From positions 62,001 through 126,000 of the forward strand of contig JAEYRX010000024.1 of the NCBI GenBank assembly GCA_023435225.1: a stretch of DNA of 64,000 nucleotides, read 5' to 3'. The notes beneath the pieces are model-generated. The model worked only from the letters and a program-made list of their open reading frames with translations. It searched no databases and was not told the DNA's origin. Of this stretch, positions 26,951 through 35,994 are shown piece after piece (position 1 is the stretch's first letter; each line of letters starts with the position of its first letter). Source of the stretch: Bacillota bacterium. GTDB lineage: Bacteria > Bacillota > UBA4882 > UBA8346. The translations under genes and the position numbers were made by a program.

Positions 26951-27724
26951 TTGACAGATTATTTATCTGTAACCGAACTTGCCGGTGATGAAGTTACTCA
27001 AGAACAGATAAATAGGATTTGTAACCGTTATTATTGGGCGGGAAAGTATTGCTCCAATAAAGATGTATTGGAAGTCGCCTGTGGAACCGGACAAGGATTG
27101 GGATATTTAGCTAAAATTGCCAAGGATATTCAAGCTGGGGATTATTCCGAGGCAATGGTGAAAATTGCTAAAGAGTATTACGGTAACAGAATCTCCATCA
27201 GCCAATTTGATGCACAAGATATCCCTTATCCGGATAAATCTATGGATGTTATTATACTTTTTGAAGCGATATATTATATTCCTTCAGCTGATAATTTCGT
27301 CAAAGAATGTCGCCGCATACTTAGAGAAAACGGAATTATTCTAATTGTAACCGCTAATAAAGATTTATTTGATTTTAATCCTAGTCCGTATAGTGTTAGT
27401 TATTACGGAGTGGTTGAGTTAAACGATTTGTTAAAAAAGCATGGATTTACTGCGGAATTTTTCGGAGATACATCGGTAAATGAATTATCTTTAAGACAAA
27501 AAGTACTGCGACCGGTTAAAAAGTTAGTTGTTAAGCTTGGACTTATGCCGAAAACAATGAATGGAAAGAAGTTTTTAAAAACATTGGTTTTTGGCGAACT
27601 AGTTAAAATGCCTTATGAAATAGAAGGAGGAACGGCAATATATGTCGAACCAACTAAATTAAATTCAGATCAGCCTGATCAAAATCATAAAGTACTTTAT
27701 TGTGCAGCTACAAAAACTGATTGA
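26951..27724 (+). CDS. SAM-dependent methyltransferase
   Basis: 257 residues. VLEVACGTGQGLGYLAKIA is motif I near residue 39. AGDYSEAMVKIAKEYY, FDAQDIPYPDKSMDVIILFE and RRILRENGIILIVTANKD follow in the usual order of the methyltransferase-11 group. TTG 26951 lies eight bases after AAGGAG, whereas the GTG at 26942 overlaps that site. It is the fourth methyltransferase-like gene of the locus. It precedes the initiating phosphoglycosyl transferase by 27 bases. Confidence 0.82.
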   Translation: MTDYLSVTELAGDEVTQEQINRICNRYYWAGKYCSNKDVLEVACGTGQGLGYLAKIAKDIQAGDYSEAMVKIAKEYYGNRISISQFDAQDIPYPDKSMDVIILFEAIYYIPSADNFVKECRRILRENGIILIVTANKDLFDFNPSPYSVSYYGVVELNDLLKKHGFTAEFFGDTSVNELSLRQKVLRPVKKLVVKLGLMPKTMNGKKFLKTLVFGELVKMPYEIEGGTAIYVEPTKLNSDQPDQNHKVLYCAATKTD

Positions 27725-27751
27725 TAAAAATTTATAACTGGAGGCGCTTAA

Positions 27752-28390
27752 ATGATTAAGCGCATATTTGACTTTATATTTGCTTTACTGGGGCTTATAA
27801 TCCTAAGTCCGATTTTTTTATTTTTTGCTATCTGTATTAAAGTTGAATCCAAAGGCCCGGTATTTTATCGAGGGACCAGAGTAGGGCGTTTTGGGAAGCC
27901 TTTTCGAATTTTTAAGTTTCGCAGTATGGTTGAAAATGCGGAAAGGATGGGAGCATCTTCAACAGGTGAATCCGATATGAGAGTCACAAAAGTGGGGCGT
28001 TTTATTCGTAAGTTTAAGCTTGATGAATTCTCACAGTTAATTAATGTTCTTTTTGGTGACATGAGTCTGGTAGGCCCACGGCCGGAAGTTCAAAAATTTG
28101 TGGATTTATATACCGAAGAAGAGAGGAAACTCCTTACTCTTCGTCCCGGAATTACCGATTGGTCTTCAATTAAATTTCATAATGAAGGAGAAATAATTGA
28201 AAAATCCGGTATTGAAGATGCAGATGAAGCTTATGCCAAGTTAATTCGTCCTGAGAAGCTACGCCTTCAACTTAAGTACTTACATGAAAATAATTTGTGG
28301 ATTGATACTAAAATTATTTTTTCAACAATTATTACAATTTTTACAACGCGGATTGGTTTAAAACCCGTCGGTATTCCAAAAGAATATTGA
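27752..28390 (+). CDS. Initiating phosphoglycosyl transferase (bacterial sugar transferase)
   Basis: 212 residues. KRIFDFIFALLGLIILSP is the single re-entrant membrane helix of small monotopic phosphoglycosyl transferases (PglC/WbaP-like core). KFRSM, KLDEFSQLINVLFGDMSLVG with the catalytic Asp-Glu pair, GPRPE and LRPGITDWSS are all present. It moves a sugar-1-phosphate from a UDP-sugar to undecaprenyl phosphate and so starts repeat-unit assembly. It lacks the N-terminal membrane domain of WbaP/WcaJ. GGAGG precedes the ATG. Confidence 0.92.
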   Translation: MIKRIFDFIFALLGLIILSPIFLFFAICIKVESKGPVFYRGTRVGRFGKPFRIFKFRSMVENAERMGASSTGESDMRVTKVGRFIRKFKLDEFSQLINVLFGDMSLVGPRPEVQKFVDLYTEEERKLLTLRPGITDWSSIKFHNEGEIIEKSGIEDADEAYAKLIRPEKLRLQLKYLHENNLWIDTKIIFSTIITIFTTRIGLKPVGIPKEY

Positions 28391-28464
28391 TTTACATCAT
28401 TTTTTCATAGATACAGATTCAAGTAGGGTAGTATGAATTCCAGATATTGAAAAGGGGAAAAGTT

Positions 28465-29571
28465 ATGGCTTATAAAGTGCGTTTCGTTAATCCGGTAAGG
28501 AATTATCAAATGATTAAGGATGAAATTGACAAAGCTTACTTTGAGGTAATGTCAAAGGGAGATCTTATCGACCGGGGACAATTAAAATCTTTTGAAGAAA
28601 ATCTGGCCAAATTTGTTGGCACTAAATATGCAGTAGGGTTAAACAGCGGATATGATGCTCTTCATATGTCACTGCTGGCTGCAGGGATTGGATCTGGGGA
28701 TGAGGTGATTGTCCCGGCCCATACATTTGTAGCTACTTGTTCGGCAGTAGTTAATGTGGGGGCAACTCCGGTTTTAGTTGATGTTACAAAAGATTTTAAT
28801 ATTGATGTTGATAAAATTGAAGAAGCGATTACTTCGCGTACAAGGGGCATTATTCCGGTTCATTTAAGTGGCTATATGGCTGATATGCCAAGAATTATGA
28901 AAATAGCCGAGCAACATAAACTAGTAATAGTTGAAGATGCCTGCCAAAGTTTAGGTAGTAGTATAAATGGTAAAGGCGCCGGTTCTTGGGGATTAACCGG
29001 TTGCTGGAGTTTTTATCCATTTAAAATACTTGGTTGCTATGGGGATGGAGGAGCCATTACAACAAATGATCCTGATGTAGCCGAATTTGCGACCCGGATG
29101 AGGTATAATGGTGAAGATAGACATACAGGAGAGTATCATGGTCATGGTTTCACTTGTTTACTTGATAACCTCCAAGCAGCTTTCTTAGATGTCAAATTAC
29201 GATATCTTCCGGCATGGATTGTACGAAGAAAACAAATAGCCGAGCGCTATAGGACGGCTCTTTTGGATTTAGAGGATTTACTTCTTCCTCATTATAACCG
29301 GCCTGGGTTTGATCATATCTATCAAAACTATACTATTCGTTCAAAACAAGGTAATGAATTCTCAGAATATCTCAAGGAAAACGGGATCGAAGTGCTCACT
29401 CAATTTAGAAAGCCTTATTACAAACATGAAGCCCTTAAATTAGTCGACAGAGGATTTCCGGAGACTGAGGCTTTAAGTCGCGAAGTATGTTCTTTGCCGA
29501 TGAATGTTGAAATTACTGATGAAGAAATTGATTGTGTAATTCAGGTAGTTCGGTCGTTTTATGAGAAGTAA
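28465..29571 (+). CDS. DegT/DnrJ/EryC1/StrS aminotransferase
   Basis: 368 residues from ATG 28465, seven bases after AAAGGGG. VEDACQSLGS supplies the PLP aspartate. FYPFKILGCYGDGGAI holds the Schiff-base lysine (about K187), in the form seen in 3-keto-sugar aminotransferases of the QdtB/FdtB type. MRYNGEDRHTG follows. The opening VRFVNPVRNYQ also fits that subgroup. No 3,4-ketoisomerase is visible nearby, so the substrate is open. It follows the initiating transferase after 74 bases. Confidence 0.87.
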   Translation: MAYKVRFVNPVRNYQMIKDEIDKAYFEVMSKGDLIDRGQLKSFEENLAKFVGTKYAVGLNSGYDALHMSLLAAGIGSGDEVIVPAHTFVATCSAVVNVGATPVLVDVTKDFNIDVDKIEEAITSRTRGIIPVHLSGYMADMPRIMKIAEQHKLVIVEDACQSLGSSINGKGAGSWGLTGCWSFYPFKILGCYGDGGAITTNDPDVAEFATRMRYNGEDRHTGEYHGHGFTCLLDNLQAAFLDVKLRYLPAWIVRRKQIAERYRTALLDLEDLLLPHYNRPGFDHIYQNYTIRSKQGNEFSEYLKENGIEVLTQFRKPYYKHEALKLVDRGFPETEALSREVCSLPMNVEITDEEIDCVIQVVRSFYEK

Positions 29572-29604
29572 TCATTTAGCTACACTTAAATAATGGAGGA
29601 TTAA

Positions 29605-30786
29605 ATGAAAGAGCTATCAAGAATAACAGAAACTTTTTCCGAATCGGTAATTAGAGAAATGACTCGTATTTGCGATGCCGCCGGAGGTTATAATCTTTCG
29701 CAGGGATTTCCCGATTTTGAAAGTCCGAAAGCAATCAAAGAGGCGGCTATTGAGGCAATAAATGCTGATTGGAACCAATATCCGGTTACCTTCGGAGAAC
29801 CGGAGTTGCGCGAAGCAATCAGTAAAAAAGTATTGAGCTATAATGGTATTAAATGCAATCCGGATACTGATATTACGGTAACTTGCGGTGCCACCGAGGC
29901 AATGATTGCAACTTTGAAAGCTTTGATTAATCCTGGAGATGAGATTGTCATTTTTGAACCATTTTATGAAAATTACGGGCCGGATGGGATTCTTTCCGGG
30001 GCTACACCCCGTTATGTGACTTTATATGCTCCTGATTGGAGATATTCATCCGATGAGCTTGCTAAGGCTTTTAATAAAAAAACTAAAGCAATTGTTATTA
30101 ATACTCCTAATAATCCTACTGGTAAAGTATTTTCCAGAAAAGAACTGGAGGAGATCGCCGCTTTATGTATAAAATGGGATGCATATGCTGTAACAGACGA
30201 GATTTATGAACACATTCTGTATGATGGGGCAGAGCATATTTCACTGGCCGCAATTCCCGGGATGGAGAATCGGACAGTTACCATTAATTCAATATCAAAG
30301 ACTTATTCCGTAACCGGATGGCGAGTCGGTTGGGCTATTGCCAATGAAACGATCACCAAACGCATTCGGAAAGTCCATGACTTTCTTACCGTAGGCGCTC
30401 CAACTCCTTTTCAACATGCAGCCGTTAAGGCGTTAGCCTTCCCAAAGGAGTATTATCAATGCTTACAAGCACATTATCTGGAAGCAAGGCATTTTTTATA
30501 TGACTTACTGCAAAAAGTCGGTTTTAGCCCTTGTTTGCCGAAGGGGGCTTATTATATTATTGCAGATATAGCTAATTTAAAGAAAAAGCTAAATACCGGC
30601 AACGATTTTGAATTCAGTCGTAAATTAATTGAGATGACTGGAGTAGCAACTGTTCCAGGCTCTTCTTTCTATTCCGAAAAGGAAAAAGGAATAAATCAAG
30701 TTAGATTTTGTTTTTGTAAAAAATGGGAAACTTTACATGCGGTCGAGAAAGCATTTACCTTGAAATTACTTTTACTTATGAATTAA
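29605..30786 (+). CDS. Class I/II PLP aminotransferase (aspartate-aminotransferase-like)
   Basis: 393 residues. LSQGFPDFESPKAIKEAA at the start, NTPNNPTGKVFSRKEL, VTDEIYEHILYDG and SISKTYSVTGWRVGW (Schiff-base lysine about K232) are diagnostic of fold type I class I aminotransferases. FCFCKKWETL near the end replaces the usual RFCFA region that carries the carboxylate-binding arginine, which is still present in VRFCF. It is metabolic in style rather than a sugar aminotransferase. Next to a two-gene transketolase it suggests a dedicated precursor pathway. GGAGG precedes the ATG. Confidence 0.87.
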   Translation: MKELSRITETFSESVIREMTRICDAAGGYNLSQGFPDFESPKAIKEAAIEAINADWNQYPVTFGEPELREAISKKVLSYNGIKCNPDTDITVTCGATEAMIATLKALINPGDEIVIFEPFYENYGPDGILSGATPRYVTLYAPDWRYSSDELAKAFNKKTKAIVINTPNNPTGKVFSRKELEEIAALCIKWDAYAVTDEIYEHILYDGAEHISLAAIPGMENRTVTINSISKTYSVTGWRVGWAIANETITKRIRKVHDFLTVGAPTPFQHAAVKALAFPKEYYQCLQAHYLEARHFLYDLLQKVGFSPCLPKGAYYIIADIANLKKKLNTGNDFEFSRKLIEMTGVATVPGSSFYSEKEKGINQVRFCFCKKWETLHAVEKAFTLKLLLLMN

Positions 30787-30789
30787 GGA

Positions 30790-30827
30790 ATATATGTTGA
30801 AATACAAAAATTCATTTCAACATATAT
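30790..30827 (+). repeat. 14-bp perfect inverted repeat (intercistronic hairpin)
   Basis: Arms 30790-30803 and 30814-30827 are perfect reverse complements around a ten-base AT-rich loop. The sequence sits between the aminotransferase stop and the ribosome binding site of the transketolase gene. No T-run follows, so it is not a standard terminator. An RNA-stability or partial termination role is possible. Confidence 0.6.
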
Positions 30828-30844
30828 AGATTAAGGATAAAAAT

Positions 30845-31651
30845 ATGGATACAAGAGAATTAGCATATATAATTCGGAAAAATGCTGTTGAAATGACTCA
30901 TTCCGCTAAAAGTTCGCATGTTGGCGCTATGTTGTCTATTGCTGATATTATGGCAGTACTATATGGACAAGTGTTAACTAAACGGCCTGATTGTCCAAAA
31001 TGGCCGGAACGGGATCGGTTTATTTTAAGTAAAGGGCATGCAGGCGCAGCTTTATATATAGCTTTAGCTTATACTGGATATTTTTCTATTGATGAGTTGA
31101 AAACTTATTACTTGAATAGCAGCAGATTATCGGGGCACGTATCCCACCATCTCCCAGGAGTTGAACTTTCTACCGGTTCACTGGGTCATGGACTATCGGT
31201 GGGAGCCGGCATGGCTTATGCCGCGAAATTGGATACTAGAAAACACCGTATATTTGTATTGGCAGGAGATGGAGAATGTGATGAGGGATCAATCTGGGAA
31301 GCTGCTATGTTTGCTGCTCATCATCAATTATCAAATTTGGTTTTAATTGTTGATTTTAATAAGATTCAAAGCCTGGCATCGACTGAAGAGACATTGAGGT
31401 TGGAACCTTTTGCAGATAAGTGGGTTTCTTTTGGTTGGGACATCTCGGAGGTAGATGGGCATAATCATGAAGCCTTAAGTGAGACATTAAATATAAAAGC
31501 CTCGTTACTTAACAAGCCAAAATGTATTATAGCTCATACAGTTAAAGGTAAAGGTATCTCTTTTATGGAAAATTCCGTTTTATGGCATTATCGGAGTCCG
31601 CAAGGTGAGGAGTATGAAAAGGCGCTAAAAGAGTTGGAGATGTCTAAATGA
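30845..31651 (+). CDS. Transketolase, N-terminal (TPP-binding) subunit
   Basis: 268 residues. SKGHAGAALYIALA and SLGHGLSVGAGMAYA are transketolase signatures. LAGDGECDEGSIWEAAMFA, then LVLIVDFNKIQ, is the TPP motif, with GDG and a downstream Asn about 28 residues apart. AHTVKGKGISFME closes the domain. It covers only the first half of a standard transketolase. The rest is the next gene, whose ATG overlaps this stop by four bases, so the two products form one enzyme. It transfers C2 ketol units between sugar phosphates. Confidence 0.9.
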   Translation: MDTRELAYIIRKNAVEMTHSAKSSHVGAMLSIADIMAVLYGQVLTKRPDCPKWPERDRFILSKGHAGAALYIALAYTGYFSIDELKTYYLNSSRLSGHVSHHLPGVELSTGSLGHGLSVGAGMAYAAKLDTRKHRIFVLAGDGECDEGSIWEAAMFAAHHQLSNLVLIVDFNKIQSLASTEETLRLEPFADKWVSFGWDISEVDGHNHEALSETLNIKASLLNKPKCIIAHTVKGKGISFMENSVLWHYRSPQGEEYEKALKELEMSK

Positions 31652-32616
31652 GAGATGAATTTGTAAAGGTATTAACTGAGTTGGCCCAAGAAGACCCGAA
31701 TTTAATTTTAATTACTGGAGATTTAGGGTTTGGCGTTTTAACGGAGTTTTCTAAAATACTACCTAATCAGTTTATTAATGCCGGTGTGGCTGAGCAGAAT
31801 ATGACCGGTTTAGCAGTTGGGTTGGCTTTAGAGGGGAAGACCGTTTTTACGTATTCAATTGGGAATTTTCCAACTTTACGTTGTTTGGAACAAATTCGTA
31901 ATGATGCCTGTTATCATCAGGCTAATATTAAGATTGTAGCTGTCGGAGGAGGCTTTTCTTATGGTTCATTGGGAATAAGTCATCATGCCACTGAAGATCT
32001 GGCGATCATGAGGGCATTGCCTAATATGACTATTGTTGCTCCCGGGGATGTTGTTGAGGCTGCTGAAGCGACTCGGAAAATTTATCAAACTCCCGGTTCT
32101 TGTTACTTAAGGTTGGGCCGGGGAGGAGAACCACGAATTCATCAAGAGAAAATTGATTTTCGGATTGGGAAAGCATTAAATGTTTTAAAAGGCAAAAAAA
32201 TAAATGTTATTTCCACTGGAGGTATTTTGAAAAATTGTTTCGGAGCCGTTCAGAAACTGCAAAAAAAAGGTTTGGATATCGGGCTTTATAGTATGCATAC
32301 CTTGAAGCCTCTTGATTCTGAAACAATCGTAAGTCTTGCTAAATCATCCGATCTAATTATTACAGTTGAAGAGCATAGTGTGATAGGCGGCTTGGGAAGT
32401 GGGATCGCTGAAATAGTATCACAGATGCCGGGAGATAAAGCAATGCTTAAGATTATCGGTTTACAAGATTGTTTTTCCAGTAAGGTTGGAGATCAAGATT
32501 ATTTACGCGAAGCTTATGGAATAGCTACGGATAATATTATAAACTCAATTGAACAAGCAGTAATTAGTTTGAAACAACGGGGAGCGCTAAGTGAAGTTGC
32601 AGCTGGTAGAGGGTAA
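31648..32616 (+). CDS. Transketolase, C-terminal subunit
   Basis: 322 residues. LITGDLGFGVLTEF, FINAGVAEQNMTGLAVGLAL with the catalytic TPP-activating glutamate, and SYGSLGISHHATEDLAIMRA are the pyrimidine-binding domain. The C-terminal domain holds INVISTGG and TVEEHSVIGGLGS. It is coupled to the N-terminal subunit by an ATGA overlap. Split transketolases are common as accessory copies. Its presence in a polysaccharide locus, beside an aminotransferase, suggests supply of a special precursor rather than housekeeping, which is inference. Confidence 0.9.
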   Translation: MRDEFVKVLTELAQEDPNLILITGDLGFGVLTEFSKILPNQFINAGVAEQNMTGLAVGLALEGKTVFTYSIGNFPTLRCLEQIRNDACYHQANIKIVAVGGGFSYGSLGISHHATEDLAIMRALPNMTIVAPGDVVEAAEATRKIYQTPGSCYLRLGRGGEPRIHQEKIDFRIGKALNVLKGKKINVISTGGILKNCFGAVQKLQKKGLDIGLYSMHTLKPLDSETIVSLAKSSDLIITVEEHSVIGGLGSGIAEIVSQMPGDKAMLKIIGLQDCFSSKVGDQDYLREAYGIATDNIINSIEQAVISLKQRGALSEVAAGRG

Positions 32617-32829
32617 ATTGGTAATTTTTTGGTATGTTACAAATATAGATTCATTCCTTAATAATGGAACTTTTTTTACTTTTTTCATAATATTTTAATA
32701 GTAATTAATTTATATGAATATGAGTTGAAATATTTATAGCATTATTAATATATTTCATAAGTTGCAGAACAAATTTTGTTTTCAAAGTTTGTTGTAAATA
32801 AATACAGTAACAAAGTTTTGGAGGTTTCC

Positions 32830-33918
32830 ATGAGTAAAAAAGCTCTGATTACCGGCATCACAGGCCAAGATGGCGCTTATCTGGCCGAATTTTTATTAAA
32901 TAAAGGTTATGAAGTCCATGGTATTAAAAGGAGAACATCTCTTTTTAATACCGACCGAATTGATCATTTATATCATGACCAACATGAACAAAATGTAAAA
33001 TTTTTTCTGCATTACGGCGATATGACCGACTCTGCCAACCTAATCCGGATTGTCCAGGAAGTACAACCGGATGAGATTTACAATTTGGCGGCCCAAAGCC
33101 ATGTTAAAGTGTCATTTGAAACACCGGAATATACCGCCAATGCAGATGGATTGGGCACCTTACGTTTACTGGAAGCTATTCGAATACTAGGCCTTACCGA
33201 AAAAACCAGGTTTTATCAAGCTTCTACTAGTGAATTATACGGGCTTGTCCAGGAAACTCCGCAAAAGGAGACAACCCCTTTTTATCCACGCAGTCCTTAT
33301 GCTGCCGCTAAACTTTATGCCTATTGGATTACGGTGAACTACCGTGAAGCATATAAAATGTTTGCCTGTAACGGAATTTTGTTTAATCATGAGTCTCCTT
33401 TGCGTGGTGAAACTTTTGTCACCCGGAAAATCACCCGGGCGGTTGCCAGGATTAAGTTGGGTTTGCAGCAAAAAATCTATCTTGGTAACCTTGATTCCAA
33501 AAGGGACTGGGGTCATGCTGCCGACTATGTGGAAGCGATGTGGCTGATCTTACAGCAGGAAAAACCGGAAGATTTTGTGATTGCTACCGGCGAGACACAC
33601 CAAGTGCGGGAATTTGTAGAGCTAGCTTTTTTAGAAGCCGGAATAGAGATAAAATGGCAGGGGCAAGGGATTGAAGAGAAAGGAATCAATCGTCAAACCG
33701 GATCTGTGGTAGTTGAGATCGATCCTCGCTATTTCCGCCCGACCGAGGTTGATTTATTATTAGGGGACCCGACTAAAGCCAAACAAAAATTAGGTTGGAG
33801 TCCACAAGTGTCTTTTCCGAAATTAGTTAGGGCAATGGTAACAGAGGATATCTCAGAAGCGGAACGTGATCTACTTTGTCAGAATAGTGGGTTTAAGGTA
33901 AAAGAATACCATGAGTGA
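32830..33918 (+). CDS. gmd: GDP-mannose 4,6-dehydratase
   Basis: 362 residues from ATG 32830, five bases after TGGAGG. ALITGITGQDGAYLAEFLL is the NADP loop of Gmd, and YGDMTDSANLIR, NLAAQSHVKVSF, ASTSELYG and YAAAK (catalytic dyad) follow. FNHESPLRGETFVTRKITR and RDWGHAADYVEAMW complete the signature. It converts GDP-D-mannose to GDP-4-keto-6-deoxy-D-mannose in the cytoplasm. With Fcl downstream it leads to GDP-L-fucose. The 213-base AT-rich gap before it has a weak hairpin plus T-run near 32654-32677, so it may begin a separate transcript. Confidence 0.95.
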   Translation: MSKKALITGITGQDGAYLAEFLLNKGYEVHGIKRRTSLFNTDRIDHLYHDQHEQNVKFFLHYGDMTDSANLIRIVQEVQPDEIYNLAAQSHVKVSFETPEYTANADGLGTLRLLEAIRILGLTEKTRFYQASTSELYGLVQETPQKETTPFYPRSPYAAAKLYAYWITVNYREAYKMFACNGILFNHESPLRGETFVTRKITRAVARIKLGLQQKIYLGNLDSKRDWGHAADYVEAMWLILQQEKPEDFVIATGETHQVREFVELAFLEAGIEIKWQGQGIEEKGINRQTGSVVVEIDPRYFRPTEVDLLLGDPTKAKQKLGWSPQVSFPKLVRAMVTEDISEAERDLLCQNSGFKVKEYHE

Positions 33919-34142
33919 TTAATTGACAAATCACAATTAAAAATACAAATTCATGTGAATTACACTTCGTTCTTCATACTTTGAAAGAACCCCCCATCAT
34001 TTCCAGTCACTTTTTAAGACCTGCAAAGACATACTAGTATCCTTTAAGGGATAGGGTTTGGTTTAAACCTGGAAGTATAGATTTTAATTTGGATAATAGA
34101 TAAATTATAAAACATTCAATGTTTAACTGGAAGGGTAAACAA

Positions 34143-35072
34143 ATGGATAAAAATTCAAAGATTTACGTAGCCGGGCATAGTGGATTGGTAGGGTCGGCGA
34201 TAATACGGAAACTTAAGGAAAACGGTTTTAATAATCTGGTTTTTCGCTCCAGTAAAGAGTTGGATTTACGTAACCATGACGGTGTGAAAAAGTTTCTTGA
34301 GACGGAAAAACCAGAATATCTATTTTTGGCTGCAGCCAAAGTGGGGGGTATTATAGCCAATAGTACCAGACCGGCGGAGTTTATCTACGACAATTTATTA
34401 ATTGAGGCTAATATTATCAATGCTGCTTATAAAACCGGAGTTAAAAAGCTGCTCTTTTTAGGGAGTTCCTGTATTTATCCGAGACTGGCCCCGCAACCGG
34501 TTAAAGAAGAGTATTTACTTACTGGTGAGTTGGAACCTACTAACCGCGCTTACGCTATTGCAAAAATTGCCGGTCTTGAGCTTTGCCGTTCATATAATCA
34601 ACAATATGATACTAACTACATTGTAGCTATGCCCAGCAATCTTTATGGACCTCATGATAACTTTGATTTACAATCATCACATGTCCTACCGGCTCTGATC
34701 CGAAAATTTCATGAAGCTAAAATAAATGGCAAGCCAAATGTGGTAGTTTTGGGAACCGGAGCGGCTGTTCGGGAGTTTTTATATATAGATGATCTGGCAG
34801 AGGCTTGCTTATTTTTAATGTTGAGTTATAATAAGAGTCAGATTATTAATATAGGAACCGGCGAAGGGATTTCCATTAAAGATTTAGCATTACTGATCAA
34901 GGAGATTGTCGGCTTTACCGGAGATCTCGAATTTGATACTACGAAACCGGATGGTACGCCAATCAAAGTCAATGATGTTTCTAAAATCAAATCCCTGGGT
35001 TGGCAGCCGACAGTTTCGTTGCAGGAAGGGATTGAGAAGACTTACGATTGGTATAGAAAAACATATAATTAG
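34143..35072 (+). CDS. fcl: GDP-L-fucose synthase
   Basis: 309 residues from ATG 34143 (GGAAGGG upstream). IYVAGHSGLVGSAIIR is the NADP loop. AAAKVGGIIANSTRPAEFI, LGSSCIYPRLAPQPV, NRAYAIAKIAGLELC (intact YxxxK dyad) and VREFLYIDDLAEAC are all standard for Fcl. It epimerises at C3/C5 and reduces at C4 of the Gmd product, giving GDP-L-fucose. The 224-base gap from gmd holds no gene that I can see. A more distant homologue with a changed dyad is at 1019. Confidence 0.95.
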   Translation: MDKNSKIYVAGHSGLVGSAIIRKLKENGFNNLVFRSSKELDLRNHDGVKKFLETEKPEYLFLAAAKVGGIIANSTRPAEFIYDNLLIEANIINAAYKTGVKKLLFLGSSCIYPRLAPQPVKEEYLLTGELEPTNRAYAIAKIAGLELCRSYNQQYDTNYIVAMPSNLYGPHDNFDLQSSHVLPALIRKFHEAKINGKPNVVVLGTGAAVREFLYIDDLAEACLFLMLSYNKSQIINIGTGEGISIKDLALLIKEIVGFTGDLEFDTTKPDGTPIKVNDVSKIKSLGWQPTVSLQEGIEKTYDWYRKTYN

Positions 35073-35340
35073 ACAGGAATAACACGGATTGACGCGGATT
35101 GGAATATTCAAGCTTCGCATATAATAAAGTTTAATTTGTTTAATATCTTTTATCCGTGTAAATCCAATAAATCCAAGAAATCCGTGTCCAAGTTCTTTGT
35201 TTAAGTTTTTTATTGGCCTATTTTTATTAGACACGGATTAACACAGATTTACACGGATTAGGATAAATTCTTTGATTTTTATTTATTAAAAGCCTTATCC
35301 GTTTGAATCCTTTTTTAAATCCGTGAAATCCGTGTCATAG
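35071..35340. repeat. Two ACGGATT/AATCCGT inverted word-repeats
   Basis: The gap between fcl and the GtrA gene is filled by two consecutive imperfect hairpins. One runs 35071-35190, with AACACGGATT words on the left and AATCCGTGT words on the right. The second runs 35229-35340 with the same layout. Copies of the same words lie at 35907, 39669, 41385 and 63903. No coding potential is apparent. Confidence 0.8.
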
Positions 35341-35378
35341 TTCTTTTATTTAGACTAATTTTTATTAAAGGAGCAGTA

Positions 35379-35834
35379 ATGTTCAAAAAAATCTTCGTAA
35401 CTCAAACCGATAATTTTCTGATCCAGTTGTTCCGGTCGACTTTTGTTGGCGGGATTGCTACTATTGCAGATATCGCTTTGCTATATCTACTTACGGAGTA
35501 CTTTCATATTTATTATCTGGTCTCGGCTATTGCCTCTTTTACCTTGGGAGTAACCGTTAATTATTTTTTGAGTATTAGTTGGGTTTTTACCAACCGGGGT
35601 TTTAAGAATAAATGGGCGGAATTTGGGGCTTTTACCATTATCGGTATTACCGGTCTCGGGCTAAATATCTTTTTTATCTGGGTTTTTACGGAATATGCTC
35701 ATATCCATTATCTTATCTCTAAAGTAATTGCCACCATTTTAGTATTTGCCTGGAACTTTTTATCCAGAAAATATTTTATCTTTCAATCCCCAGTCGAAGA
35801 GCCGCAGGAGTTGGGAGATAGGCAAGAGGCGTGA
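35379..35834 (+). CDS. GtrA-like membrane protein
   Basis: 151 residues with four hydrophobic spans. FRSTFVGGIATIADIALLYLL, TLGVTVNYFLSISWVF, IGLGLNIFF-type and WNFLSRKYFIF segments are the GtrA family (PF04138) pattern. GtrA proteins act with lipid-linked glucosyl or other sugar transfer, perhaps as translocators of undecaprenyl-phosphate sugars. The nearest GT-C candidate is at 10.9 kb. AAAGGAG precedes the ATG. The last residues (GDRQEA) are encoded by a stretch resembling the nearby GGCAANAGG repeat words. Confidence 0.88.
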   Translation: MFKKIFVTQTDNFLIQLFRSTFVGGIATIADIALLYLLTEYFHIYYLVSAIASFTLGVTVNYFLSISWVFTNRGFKNKWAEFGAFTIIGITGLGLNIFFIWVFTEYAHIHYLISKVIATILVFAWNFLSRKYFIFQSPVEEPQELGDRQEA

Positions 35835-35840
35835 AATAAA

Positions 35841-35937
35841 TAGGTAACAGGGAATAGGGAACAGGCAACAGGAGAAAGCTCATAGAATTTAAAGGTTTTC
35901 AATTAATAATCCGGTTAATCCGTGTAAATCCTGTCAA
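35841..35937. repeat. Word repeats (GGGAATAGGGAACAGGCAAC type and one AATCCGTGT arm)
   Basis: Between gtrA and the first manC lie 35841-35874, built of TAACAGGGAATAGGGAACAGG-like words, and 35907-35937, a single arm of TTAATCCGTGTAAATCC words. No partner arm for the latter is seen nearby. They appear non-coding. Confidence 0.6.
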
Positions 35938-35994
35938 AATTAAGGTTTTAGACTGGATTTACTACTTATTATCCCAAAAATATAGGAGAATTCA

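Noticed and set aside
32654..32677. Firm terminator between the transketolase genes and gmd
   Set aside because: A TTCC/GGAA stem before a T-run is visible but only four base pairs long, too weak to list as a feature.
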